From Gracilaria gracilis (taxonomy: Eukaryota; Rhodophyta; Florideophyceae; Gracilariales; Gracilariaceae): 64,000 nt of DNA. Every line of letters begins with the position of its first letter. The stretch's first letter is position 1. Under the pieces are notes generated by a model that was not told the origin of the DNA, searched no databases, and saw nothing but the letters and a program-made list of their open reading frames with translations. The DNA lies in assembly GCA_030374805.1 (NCBI GenBank), contig JARGSG010000211.1, forward strand, positions 248,001 through 312,000, in the 5' to 3' direction. The position numbers were made by a program, and so were the translations under genes. Shown one piece after another: positions 22,653 through 32,649 of this stretch.

Positions 22653-22803
22653 TATCGATATCTATTTGTGTTTCTACTGGCATGAGTAGAGATTCCCAAA
22701 ATACAAGAATTTTTGTATTGTTGTCGGACCGACAACAATACAAAAATTCTTGTATTTTGGGAATCTCTACTCATGCCAGTAGAAACACAAATAGATATCG
22801 ATA
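22653..22803. repeat. perfect 151-bp palindrome (75-bp arms, 1-bp centre)
   Basis: Positions 22653-22727 are the exact reverse complement of 22729-22803, with a single A at 22728 between them. I checked the arms base by base and found no mismatch. Perfect long palindromes with almost no spacer are unstable in genomes, so this is either a very young inverted duplication or foldback element, or a sequencing or assembly artefact. Confidence 0.95.
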
Positions 22804-24426
22804 CGGTGAGTTAAAATTCAATTAGTAGTTCTTTAGTATAGTATCATTTCAAATAATTTGAAAAAGTTTGTATCGGGTGTTTCTGAACGGATGGCAATCC
22901 GAATTGATTTTTAGATAGCTCTTTCTGTCTGATGAGGTTTTTACTACCTTCGGGCTCGTCAAAAGCAGTAAAGAGTCTGCCTCTGTGGATGTTTTTATCC
23001 CTTTAATTGTAATGCATCTAGTTCTGGAGACCTACAGGATGTTTTATTCTATCACCTTAAAGACTGCTGAGTTTGCATGATTTCATGCCGCTGGTATTGA
23101 AAATGTTTGTCTCTTCACACTTATAGTTACCACCGCGGTAAACCAAGCGTTCCACGTAGAAGGTCCCTGGTTAAATCATGTACACCGCGCGCTTGTCCGT
23201 CAAGGAGATCAAATCTCTCGCAACGGTTAGCCCGAGTAACCTTTGTATCTCCATACCACTAGCACTTTTGCCGGCAATTACGGCCGGTAAACGCAGATCC
23301 GTACCTCTGCTCTGAAATGCAATCTTTCCAAACAACCATAGAGCCTCCTTCGCTTTATATGTTCCGCAAAAGATTGAAGGACAACACTCCTTGGAGGCGA
23401 TTTGAGGTACTTAGTTAATTTCCGCATCATGCGTTAGTAGATATATATGAGCTACACCACTATTAGCGTGTCGCCTCGCTGAGGTAATTTCCACACATGT
23501 ACACGTGGATTGCGCGGCTCGAGGCACCGCTTAGCGGGTGTGAATAGCACACGTGTAGCACGGATATGCCAGAGTCAGTGCACCAAGCATTGCTGTATTT
23601 ACTTAGATATTTTATAGATTATTTTGCCCGGCGCACCCACTGTCAGTGGGGCGCCGAGCTCAATACTTAGAGGGTTGAGCACCGCTCCCCCAAGTAAACT
23701 GCCCCTTGCCAGGCAAGGGCTCCTGGCTCTAACTATCACGCCTTCGCGGATTGTTCACCTCCAAGTGGAGTGACGACTGCGTTGTTCACGTATAGTTACC
23801 CACCCTTGTGGCGCTCAGAGTATAACCACTATTTGTGTGTCTCGTTCCGACCTATTGTCGTATACTCGCCCCTGTATTGGGTTTGCTTTATTCTCTCTCT
23901 CTTTTCCCCACTCTGGTGGTTTGTTTTCTCCCCTTTTTGGGTTTGCCTTTTTGCCCTGTTCTCAGTGGCCCGTTTCCGACACCTTGTCGTTGCCGTGCTA
24001 CTCTCTTTCGGGGACTCATCTCGTGAGCGTGTGAACACGTGGATCTCTACCGACTACTAATCAGCCTAACGCTCCGACGCATGTCGTGGTGGTTTGACCT
24101 CGGATTTACACCCGGCTTAGCTGTGTCATTCCTGGAGTGCTCCGTTCGCTGTGCTGCCCTGTCGAGGGGAAGATTCCGAACGTCTTCGTGAGCCTGCGCT
24201 TTTCCCGCCAAAGGCGTTGCTCCACAAAGATCGCGTTGGCGATCGCCGTCAGATTTCTGCCTGCCCCCACAACGGCATTATTTTGAAAATAGCCGCCGGA
24301 CCCTGCATTGTTCCACTCCAAGAACGGCGTAAAACGTTTGGCAAAGTCCTTTATGGTCCTACGTTGCACTAGTCCCAACCTGTTTGCATCATACTTCACC
24401 ACCATTGCCAAGTTTTAGTCGCTATT
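22804..24426. other. gene-free region packed with short hairpins
   Basis: No gene is supported. Between about 23200 and 24060 there is a near-continuous run of small inverted repeats, for example GAGATCAAATCTC, CTCCTTGGAG, CCCACTGTCAGTGGG, CCCTTGCCAGGCAAGGG and CGACACCTTGTCG. A minus-strand frame at 24106-24411 (101 codons) lies next to the LTR element and could be a scrap of another element; I recognise no domain in it. Confidence 0.45.
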
Positions 24427-24956
24427 TGTCGTACAAATACCGATAAGGTTTGGGGTCCGCCTGGTGGAGGGAGTGCGCGAGGGCTCAACCTAAAGGGGAA
24501 ACACACACAACCAATATGGTAGTAGGGCACCTGAAACCCGCAGGGGCAAAACGACGGGGCAACTAGTCTAGACCGTGTAGGTGTACGGTAGTAGACTTCG
24601 ACGCGTGGTAAAACCTGAATAGTAATAGAGTAGCAAGTGACCAAGATGGTATAGTTACTGCCATAGTGGTGCCTGATTTTACAATACCCAAGGGGGAAGG
24701 CGAGGTGCACCACAATATATACAAGGTGCACCACAATATATACAAGGTGCACCGACGCCGATCTCCCATGCGGGCATGAAGTCATCGGCTGCGCCCATAA
24801 CCTACTGTCATGGGCCAGCAATGTTAAGCTAAACTAAATTAGAAATTAGAAATTAACGATTATAAAATACAGAATACCAATTGGGTGGAGTGCAGCCAGC
24901 AAGGCGCACAGGTGGGCCCATGTGGCACCAACCCACTGAAGTCTAATTGTACTGCA
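24427..24956 (-). repeat. LTR (3' LTR of the minus-strand element), 530 bp
   Basis: Begins TGTCGTACAAATACC and ends TGTACTGCA on the plus strand, so its ends are TG...CA in both directions. It contains two copies of a 21-22-bp unit (around GGTGCACCACAATATATACAA). It is homologous to 31223-31773 and 60626-61133. Confidence 0.9.
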
Positions 24957-27324
24957 GACCCCCTTCCTACCCTGCGCCACTCCCTCGTGGCTCCTAGATA
25001 CTCTAACCAAGTTTGTTGGCATTTTCATACCAATCGGGTTCTCGGCACATCGCATTGGTTGTCTTGCGATATGCGCCACGCTTGTACAACAATGGGGAGC
25101 GCTTCTCCGTACCACCATGGTGGGTACCATTGTCATTTCGGAACGCACAAAGTCTCCCGGCCTCACCTCCATGGACTTCGAAAACGGGTTTGGATTGTGC
25201 CCTGGCCATCCTCTGGTTGACGGCAACCTGGCGGAAACAATTGCGATACCATCACGTTTCTTCACTGACCACTCGGGTATACTGGCAAAAGAACTCGTGT
25301 AGATCTCCACCTCTTCCGGGTACCACAATCCCTGAGGGGCTTCAGCATTCCCATATTGTTCGTAGCCTTCGCCTGTTGCTCGCCTATCTCGGCCGATGAC
25401 ACCATTCGGGTTCGTGCAATTACCAATTTGGACATGACTAGCAGATGAGCCGACCTGTTACCCTCAGGGTTTCCGCGATTCCGGCCAAATAGGGGTCACT
25501 GTCCCTCGTCCGTTGCTGAGAAGCTATACCTCAAAGGTGTCTATTCCCGCCATTGACAGGTGTGGATACCGGCAGTGTGCAAGGTGCGGACGATTCCCAA
25601 GAGGTACACTCTGTCGCGGTGAGTGATGCGCTTGGCGCTTCATTCCATACCGCTAAGGGGGATGGGTGGCCGCTTTGGTCGGGGGCTGCAGAGTACTACC
25701 ACAAAGGGTTCCAGTTTCATGTGCATGAAACCACCCTTGATGTCGATCATCCATGACGAGCGCGAAACCTTAACGTGGTCGAAATAGCGCGATAACCATA
25801 TAGGAACCATGTCTGTTCTGTCTTCAAAGAATACCACAAAGGTCTCAGTTCGTTTCATTCCTCATAAGGACACAAACTTTCATGGTAAGCAGAAAAACTA
25901 GCTCTCTTCTACACCGTCCGAGATATAATCATGACCTTTCTGGCCTCGCTCTCATCCCGTAATGGTCTCCTTTCTCCTTCTATGGTTGCCACATCACCAT
26001 ATTGGTCCAGGCATGTGGCATTCGTTTGGCCTCCTTGCCATACGTTACCGTCATGGTCGATTATGTCGTTCCATAAAGGTTCTCGATAGTACCATACAGG
26101 TTCATTTCATACTCTCTTTCTGATTTCCATAACTGTGAAACACCTTCAAGGCTTTCATCGTACCATAAAGGGCTGCGCAGCATTATTAATGTCTCCCGCG
26201 CAGTTCCATGCTCCTCCTGTAAGGTTCATTCCAGACCGCATCAGAGTCCCGATGGGTGGCGTTCTTCATGACCACGAAGGTTTGGTTCTTCACAACCCTT
26301 GTCCGGGTGACGCAATTCTCCGTGTCTCTACTGCCATAAGCAGCTCTAACCAAATTGGCAGACCTTACAGTTGTGCTTCTGTGCGCAGCGAGCGTCACGT
26401 AGTACCAATTTCGTAACTTGGCGGGCGCCGCGCGACGACGCGCCAGTGCCAGCAATGTACCTGAATGGTTCTGCATAATCTCTCGGCGCGCATACTGGCG
26501 AGCTCTGCATTAGATTCATGAGGTTACTTGCAAGGCGAATCAAAAAATTGCACGCTGCACGCCGAAATTACCCCCCCTAACTTTGTCAAAAACGCCGAAA
26601 CACCTTTTGGTGTGTATCTCGGGAACTAAGCCGTTTCAAAGGCTGAAAATGACCGATTCGGGAGCGTGGCACGGCCAAAACACTTATATTATTTGACCAT
26701 GCTGGAGCGCGCTCCCTAGATATAATAGTGTAAACCGAATCGGTTACCCAGCTCGGCGCTCTGTGAATCTGTAGCGCGTCTCTCGCTTATCAAAAAACGT
26801 AATTTTTTGACTTTTACCACTTGGGGTTGGAGCCATGCGTGCGCGGCGCGAGCCATGAAAGGGCACGCGCGTGCCTGCCGTGTGCCAGCTTTGGCGTCGC
26901 TGCGACGCTGACGCGCAAAGCTCATCCATCGTTGAGCTTCGTTTGGTACGTCTTCATCGCTAAACCTTCACGGGCTTCCGGCAACCCTTCTTGGTCTCTT
27001 CGATGCACTCTGATTAACTTTTCCCAGTTGGTGTTGACTTCTTCATTAAAGTTATCGAGTTAGGTTCTAGATAGCTTCAGTTATATCTTGAGTTACCTTA
27101 TCGATGTGTTGCTCAGCGCCTGGGGAAAGGCACGAAAACAACCTCCCCCCTTCCTCAGAGCTGCACATCACCAAGAAAGTTTCATCCATCATCTGGCAGT
27201 TCTTGGTCTTTCTTCCTCCAGTAGCTTACCCTAAAGTGGTGTGGAATGGCTGAGAGGGCTTGGCGGTATCACCGTCGGCGCCGCAGCCATACCATTGTAC
27301 TGTGTACTTCACACCATCTTGGGT
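24957..27324. other. inner region of the LTR element without a recognisable gene
   Basis: No domain is recognised on either strand. The stretch from 24957 to about 26400 is unusually rich in the small palindrome ACC-N5-GGT. The part at about 26540-27060 differs in character and may be separate sequence; I cannot name it. Confidence 0.5.
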
Positions 27325-27810
27325 TCAGCGGTGGCTAACCAGGCGTTCCACCGGGAACTCGTTAGAAACCTGAGACGGTATAGCTTCCCCATTTTGGTTC
27401 ATATGAGCATCAGTACCACTGGTGGCTGTTGTTTCCAGTGAAGGAGGGATTGGATCCCCCGCGGGGGGTACGTAGTCTGGGTCGTCACCCTGTGCTTCAT
27501 CATTAACCTCAATGGATGTCTCCTGTTTTTCGGGACGAGTTCGCAAGGCAGTCGCTTGTGGGTCGCGCGCTGACTCTCCGCGTTCTGTTCTCTGCGGAAC
27601 CGTTTCAGGGGCGACCGTGGTGCGGTCGATAGAGATAGTATTCTCTACACCATCTTGGTTCACTGTTACTGTGCGGTCAGTTGCACGCACTACCTTGAAA
27701 GGTCCCGAGGATCTCGGTAGAGGCCTAGATTTAATATCTCTATCGATTGTTTCATCGTTAGACACCCAGTCATGGTTTTGCGCCTTTTGGAGGGTGGTCA
27801 ATATAGACAT
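27325..27810 (-). pseudogene. integrase C-terminal-tail-like segment of the LTR element
   Basis: Contains SSGPFKVVRATDRTVTV followed by a charged region, resembling the end of Ty3/Gypsy polyproteins, where a GPF/VVRAT segment follows the integrase core. It is a fossil part of the element at 24427-31773. Confidence 0.5.
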
Positions 27811-28780
27811 ATTGACCCGGCGGAGCCGCTACCACTTGGGTTACCTTTTGGTCTTCGTCGTCTTTGTACCGCTTCTGGGATGCTGTGAGCTTGCTCTTAA
27901 CCTGTTTTAGAGCACGCCTCAACCTCAAAAGGGTATTGCGTTTGACCTGTGACGGTGTGAGCGAACCGGAGATCTTCGGTTCCATTTTGGTGTTAGTCGA
28001 TAACGGGGGCGCATATGCGGGATATGGCGCCTCTATTCCCCCCTGTTTAGAGGTAACGACCTCTCCCAGCCCTTTAGGTGAAGTTGAGACCGTGAAAACC
28101 TTTTGTGGTGCCGGTAATGCAATCCCAATAGTGGTATTATTGGGTAACTCAACAATCTTATTGCTAAAGGTACTCAAGTACACCTTGAAGGTTTGATTAA
28201 GGATCTTGGCAGTGATCCCGCTTTCCATCAAGGCGAGATATCTCTCTGCCAACCTAGGATAGTTCTGTGGCATTACCAATCCTGGTATCGCGCATGAGAC
28301 ATTCACTACGATTTGGGTCATGACCGGGATTGAAACCAATTCGGTGAGCCGTATCTTGTGTGAGACCGTTTCGGTGGGTCTATTGGACCCCGGCTTCCGA
28401 CTCGAGCCATTTTTGGTTTGCGTACTACCTATTATGGCAATACGACCACCTTGACGGAGAGCGACCGTTCGGGACCCTTGCAAAATTGCCTTGACATGTT
28501 CGTCAATAAAGTTGGTCCCGAAGATACAGTCCATCGCCAGACGATCCACCACAAATAAATTGAGCTTCACCTTCAAGGTTCCAAGTTGTACCAAAGTGAT
28601 CCACATTCCTCTGAGGGGCAGTGGGCGCTCATTAGCGTCCGCAAATGGGTCGATGGTGGGGGCAGGCTGAATGTTCCGCAAGACCGTATCGGGTATGACG
28701 CGAGCGTTTAGAACATTCCGACCAGCGCTGGTATCAATTATACATGCAACAGGAACCTGCAGGTAATTGAGAAAGCTCAT
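27770..28780 (-). pseudogene. retropepsin-like (aspartic protease) segment of the LTR element
   Basis: Contains the active-site-like motif CIIDTSAG near the start and DCIFGTNFIDEH downstream, the usual spacing for a retroviral-type protease flap and Ile-Leu-Gly region. Part of the fossil element. Confidence 0.6.
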
Positions 28781-28911
28781 GAAGCATTAGCTTTTTAGTT
28801 ATTGTACTTCATCAGACATACCACATTGGGTACATCTGATTCTTCTTTTTCCACCTTTAAGGTTTCCCGTTCCGGTATCGACGCGTCTTCCAATTCAAGG
28901 TTGGCGGGCCC

Positions 28912-29154
28912 CTACGCTAACCGTTCGGTGTTTTCCTGCTCCTCCTGAGCGGGACTGTCCTTCTCCGAGATTGGTGTTTCCTCGACGAGCTGAACCTGAG
29001 ATGGTGCTGGTTGAGCTTGTACCCTCTTTCCAGTTCCATATAGGTTACGGTATTTCTGCTGCCTTGCACTGATTAGATGTTCTCGCACCCCTGGGGGTAT
29101 TTTGTCACATCTTTTTGCCAGATGGTCTGACGATAAACAGAGCCAGCATACCAA
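28912..29154 (-). pseudogene. zinc-knuckle segment of the LTR element
   Basis: The motif CWLCLSSDHLAKRC fits the C-X2-C-X4-H-X4-C nucleocapsid knuckle. It lies between the Gag-like and protease-like parts, the usual order. Confidence 0.6.
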
Positions 29155-29404
29155 TTTACCTGTCTAAGGATCACGCATTGCCATAGAGGTAGGTCGGGCA
29201 ACCGTATTGGTCGGTGCTGTAGCATATGAAGATGCTTTCGAACCACCCGTTGAGGTTGGTTGAGTGCTCACCGCACTTGATGGTGACCTTACCGATGATG
29301 GTGGTACTGTCGACGACTAATTACCTATAGAGGTGGCTCGTGACTGAGATTGCGGCGCAATCACGAGATGAACCGCCATCCCTGTCAGTAAGCGAATGAG
29401 CGAA

Positions 29405-30892
29405 TCACCCTCTGAGGTATTTCTCTCTTCCAGTTCCAACACTGACCGGTTCGGTTTGTCCTTTGAGGTCTGGGGGCGCCGCCGACTTCTTTTCATGACA
29501 AAAAGTGTCACCGAGCCCATGAGCATAACGGTGAAGACCATTATAGTCCACCTTACGGTTGTTCGCCAGGTAGTTGGGTACCTGCGAACGGATCGCTTTG
29601 TCGACATTGTCGGCAAAAAGTGACTTTAACCTACTAGTGGTAAGGACACTACCGCATTGGGTGGCCAGGTTCCAAAGGCCCAATGAGAATTCCATTTCGG
29701 TTTGGCTAGAGCGCTGGCAATATGCCTGCACCTCAGCGTAACCTTCTTGGATAACCTTATCGGTAGCGTAAGTTTCTAACATGAAATTAACCACTTCTGG
29801 GTACGTCTTTAACATCTCTGTTCCCTCTTCATCACCCGCCAGGGTATTTACACGGAGGCTGCCTTGCAGCAAGTGGTAAGCTTGACCTTTAAGGTAAAAC
29901 TGGAGTAACCACATGGCAGCACCTTCGGAAAACCCATTTTGGTCACATGCAATCTTCAACTTCTCTAGAAACTCAATTATCGCCATGGGATCATCTCCTG
30001 TGAAGGGAATATCCCCCATCTGGAAGCTCAGCTTCTTATGGTGCTTCGTGATCTTCTGTGCAACCTCTTGGGTGTAAGCAGGGAATCGGTTTCTCAACCG
30101 ATATGACCTATAATCAACCGCTTTCGTGAACAGATCGTTCAGCGGTTGACGCACCTCTAGGGTTATATCGGTGTCCGAATCCGAGTCGACCGACTCGTAC
30201 CGTTTCTTCTTACCTTTACGGTTTCTCTTTGACGACTTCTTCGCCAACCTGTTCGGTTTCTTCCTGCGTCTACCTTTATGGTCATCCTCCGACGATGAAC
30301 CAGAATCGGTATCGGAGCTCAAGGAATCAGGGTCAGAGTCGTAGCTGCGACTCTTTCCCTTTTTCCTCCTCCTTTCTTTACCCTTGCGGTTTCTTCTTTG
30401 TCGCCCCTCTCCTCGGTCAGACGAATCGTCCTCAGGTACACCAGTCTTGGTGTCCTTTCGAACGTTACCTTCAATGGGTGGCAAGTACACGTATCGAGGG
30501 CCCATCTCTATATGGCCCTCTTGATTTTGCCTTAAACCTTGTAGGTACGCACTATCGGCCGGAATTGGCTTGATTGGTGCGGAAGAACCGGCAGGGATCC
30601 CTTGTGGTATGCGAGTAATCATATCCACCCCAGGGGTTTTGGCTTCCGCCATTCCTTCAGAAACCCAAAGGTCTTGAACGACTCGGTAGATGTGCTCCCG
30701 AGTACCCGTTAAGAGGTATGTTTCAACAAATTTAGGTATACGCTGAGAGCGCTTGTGCACGGCTCGATCAACCACCGAGAAGGTAACGGCATCCATGTCC
30801 ATAGAGGTCATAGGTTCATTAACCGTAGCGTTAAAAAGAGCTTTCGCTCGATCTTCCAATCGGGGCCCAAGGTACTCAACCGTTGTCGGCAA
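29405..30892 (-). pseudogene. Gag-like protein of the LTR element (frame of 495 codons)
   Basis: A long minus-strand frame next to the 5' LTR. It has an alpha-helical N-terminal part, a central very basic and Ser-rich stretch (KGKERRRKKGKSRSYDSDPD), and a region (MWLLQFYLKGQAYHLLQG onward) resembling the retrotransposon Gag domain. Its position before the zinc knuckle and protease supports the call. Confidence 0.6.
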
Positions 30893-31222
30893 ATCTTTAA
30901 TAGGTTCAGGAGCCCCCGGAGGATGAAAGCCCGCATGCTTTGAGGTTCCAGCTCGAGGTTGCCGGAGCAGCTCTTCGGGACCATCCAGAATGGGTTAAGC
31001 CGCCGAAGCCGCAGCGGAACCCTTGTGGCTAGCTAACGCGCTAGAGCCACGAGTATTCCTTGTAGGTCTTTCCATAGTGACCAATAGTGGTATCCAATTG
31101 CTTCGCGAGTATTCCTACAAAACCAGATAGGTGTATAAACTTCCAGAATCCTTTGGATTATCTTCTGTTCACTAGTAAATGTACGACAAAAGCCAAGAAA
31201 CGTTTAGGTCGGGAGACCAAAA

Positions 31223-31773
31223 TTTCGTACAAATACCGATAAGGTTTGGAGTCCGCCTGGTAGAGGGGGCGCGCGAGGGCTCAACCTAAAGCGGAAAAAC
31301 ACACAACCAATATGGTAGTAGGGCACCTGAAACTCGCAGGGGCAAAACGACGGGGCAACTAGTCTAGACCATGTAGGTGTACGGTAGTAGACTTCGACGC
31401 GTGGTAAAACCTGAATAGTAATAGAGTAGCAAATGACCGAGATGGTATAGTTACTGCCATAGTGGTGCCTGATTTTACAATACCCAAGGGGGAAGGGGAG
31501 GTGCACCATAATATATACAAGGTGCACCACAATATATACAAGGTGCACCGCAATATATGCAAGGTGCACCGACGCCGATCTCCCATGCGGGCATGAAATC
31601 ATCGGTTGCACCCATGACCTACTGTCATAGGCCAGCAATTTTAAGCTAAACTAAATTAGAAATTAGAAATTAGAGATTATAAAATACAGAATACCAGTTG
31701 GGTGGAGTGCAGCCAGCAAGGCGCACAGGTGGGCCCATGTGACACCAACCTACTGAGGTCTCATTGTACTACA
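31223..31773 (-). repeat. LTR (5' LTR of the minus-strand element), 551 bp
   Basis: Homologous to 24427-24956 but with three copies of the 21-22-bp internal unit. The unit number (3, 2 and 1 in the three LTRs of this window) accounts for their length differences (551, 530, 508 bp). Confidence 0.9.
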
Positions 31774-31873
31774 ATATTGTGCAGCTTGAACTTCTCGCTT
31801 CCTCTAGCGCTCACTAGCATTCGGGTTTGAAACGGCCTCACCTTTACCCTATCAATCCGTTCTTCTGTAGTCT

Positions 31874-32173
31874 TCATTGGCCACTCTCTAGGCGTCGCCA
31901 ATGGATCTCGTCTGCATTGCGACAATCACTACCCCCTGCACCGGAATCTTCAGCCACAATCTTTATATCATCCAAGTCGTCTAATAAGTTCATCACGCGT
32001 AACCGATCGTCAACAAGCCTCTTTAGCGCCATACTTTTGGCCAACAAACTCGTGTCACAAAAATCATGCAGATCCGTGCAAAAGAAGTCCTCCTCCCTGT
32101 CCGTCGGTGTTATCGGAATGCTAGTTTGGCGGTCAAAAATGACCGAATTAAAACGAACGAAAAACCGGTGAAT
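31874..32173 (-). other. open minus-strand fragment, 99 codons, coding-like
   Basis: The frame reads VIFDRQTSIPITPTDREEDF and later LVDDRLRVMNLLDDLDDIKI, and stops at 31874-31876. The even composition and acidic helical character look like real protein, but there is no suitable start and no family I recognise. It sits just outside the right LTR, so it may be the last exon of a disrupted gene or part of another element. The DNA from 32174 to about 32640 shows no feature. Confidence 0.3.
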
Positions 32174-32649
32174 TTATCCAAATTTGGAAGTGTTAATTTC
32201 CGAAAATATTTGCACCTTTCCACTTGTGCTAGTTTTTTTCGAAAGAACTATTCCAAATTGTTTCCATCTTTGCTAGTTTGGATGGAAGGGAAACTAGTAT
32301 ACTTCTTTCGTTTATGGTAATTTCGCAGCACAATGTAAGTGTGTTAGTGTCACCTACGTTCATGTATACGTGGGCGAATAGCGAGATAGACACTTAGAAA
32401 GAAACTTAAATAGCTGTTTATCGAATAGGAATAGGAGTATACAAATAGATCGAATACTTTTCCGGTTTGTGGAGATCGGTTCAGTAGTCAACACCTTTAA
32501 CATCAGGAATTCGTATACAAAATATATGAAACGCCTTCGAATCACGTGCAATCATCCCCACCACTCTGTCCCACCGTCCGTGCGCCATATTACGCTCCCC
32601 GCTACGTACCCTCAATCATCTCCAACACCCCCCCCCAACCTTCCCCGTC

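Larger units (their letters stand above)
24427..31773 (-). mobile_element. Ty3/Gypsy-like LTR retrotransposon, broken
   Basis: Two LTRs in direct orientation (24427-24956 and 31223-31773) flank minus-strand remains. From right to left these are a Gag-like frame, a zinc knuckle, an aspartic-protease-like domain and a short integrase-tail-like segment. I recognised no reverse transcriptase or integrase core, so the element is not complete and shows several breaks. Next to the inner side of the right LTR is a plausible primer-binding site beginning TGGTCTCCC on the minus strand, and next to the left LTR a purine-rich tract on the minus strand; both fit minus orientation. The flanking bases (CTATT and ATATT) could be a worn 5-bp duplication. 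The LTRs differ by a few per cent plus one repeat unit, so it is a moderately old fossil. Confidence 0.85.

Noticed and set aside
23770-24060. Plus-strand frame of 96 codons with many hydrophobic residues
   Set aside because: The sequence is explained by T/C-rich mini-hairpins, and equally open frames exist in other phases.
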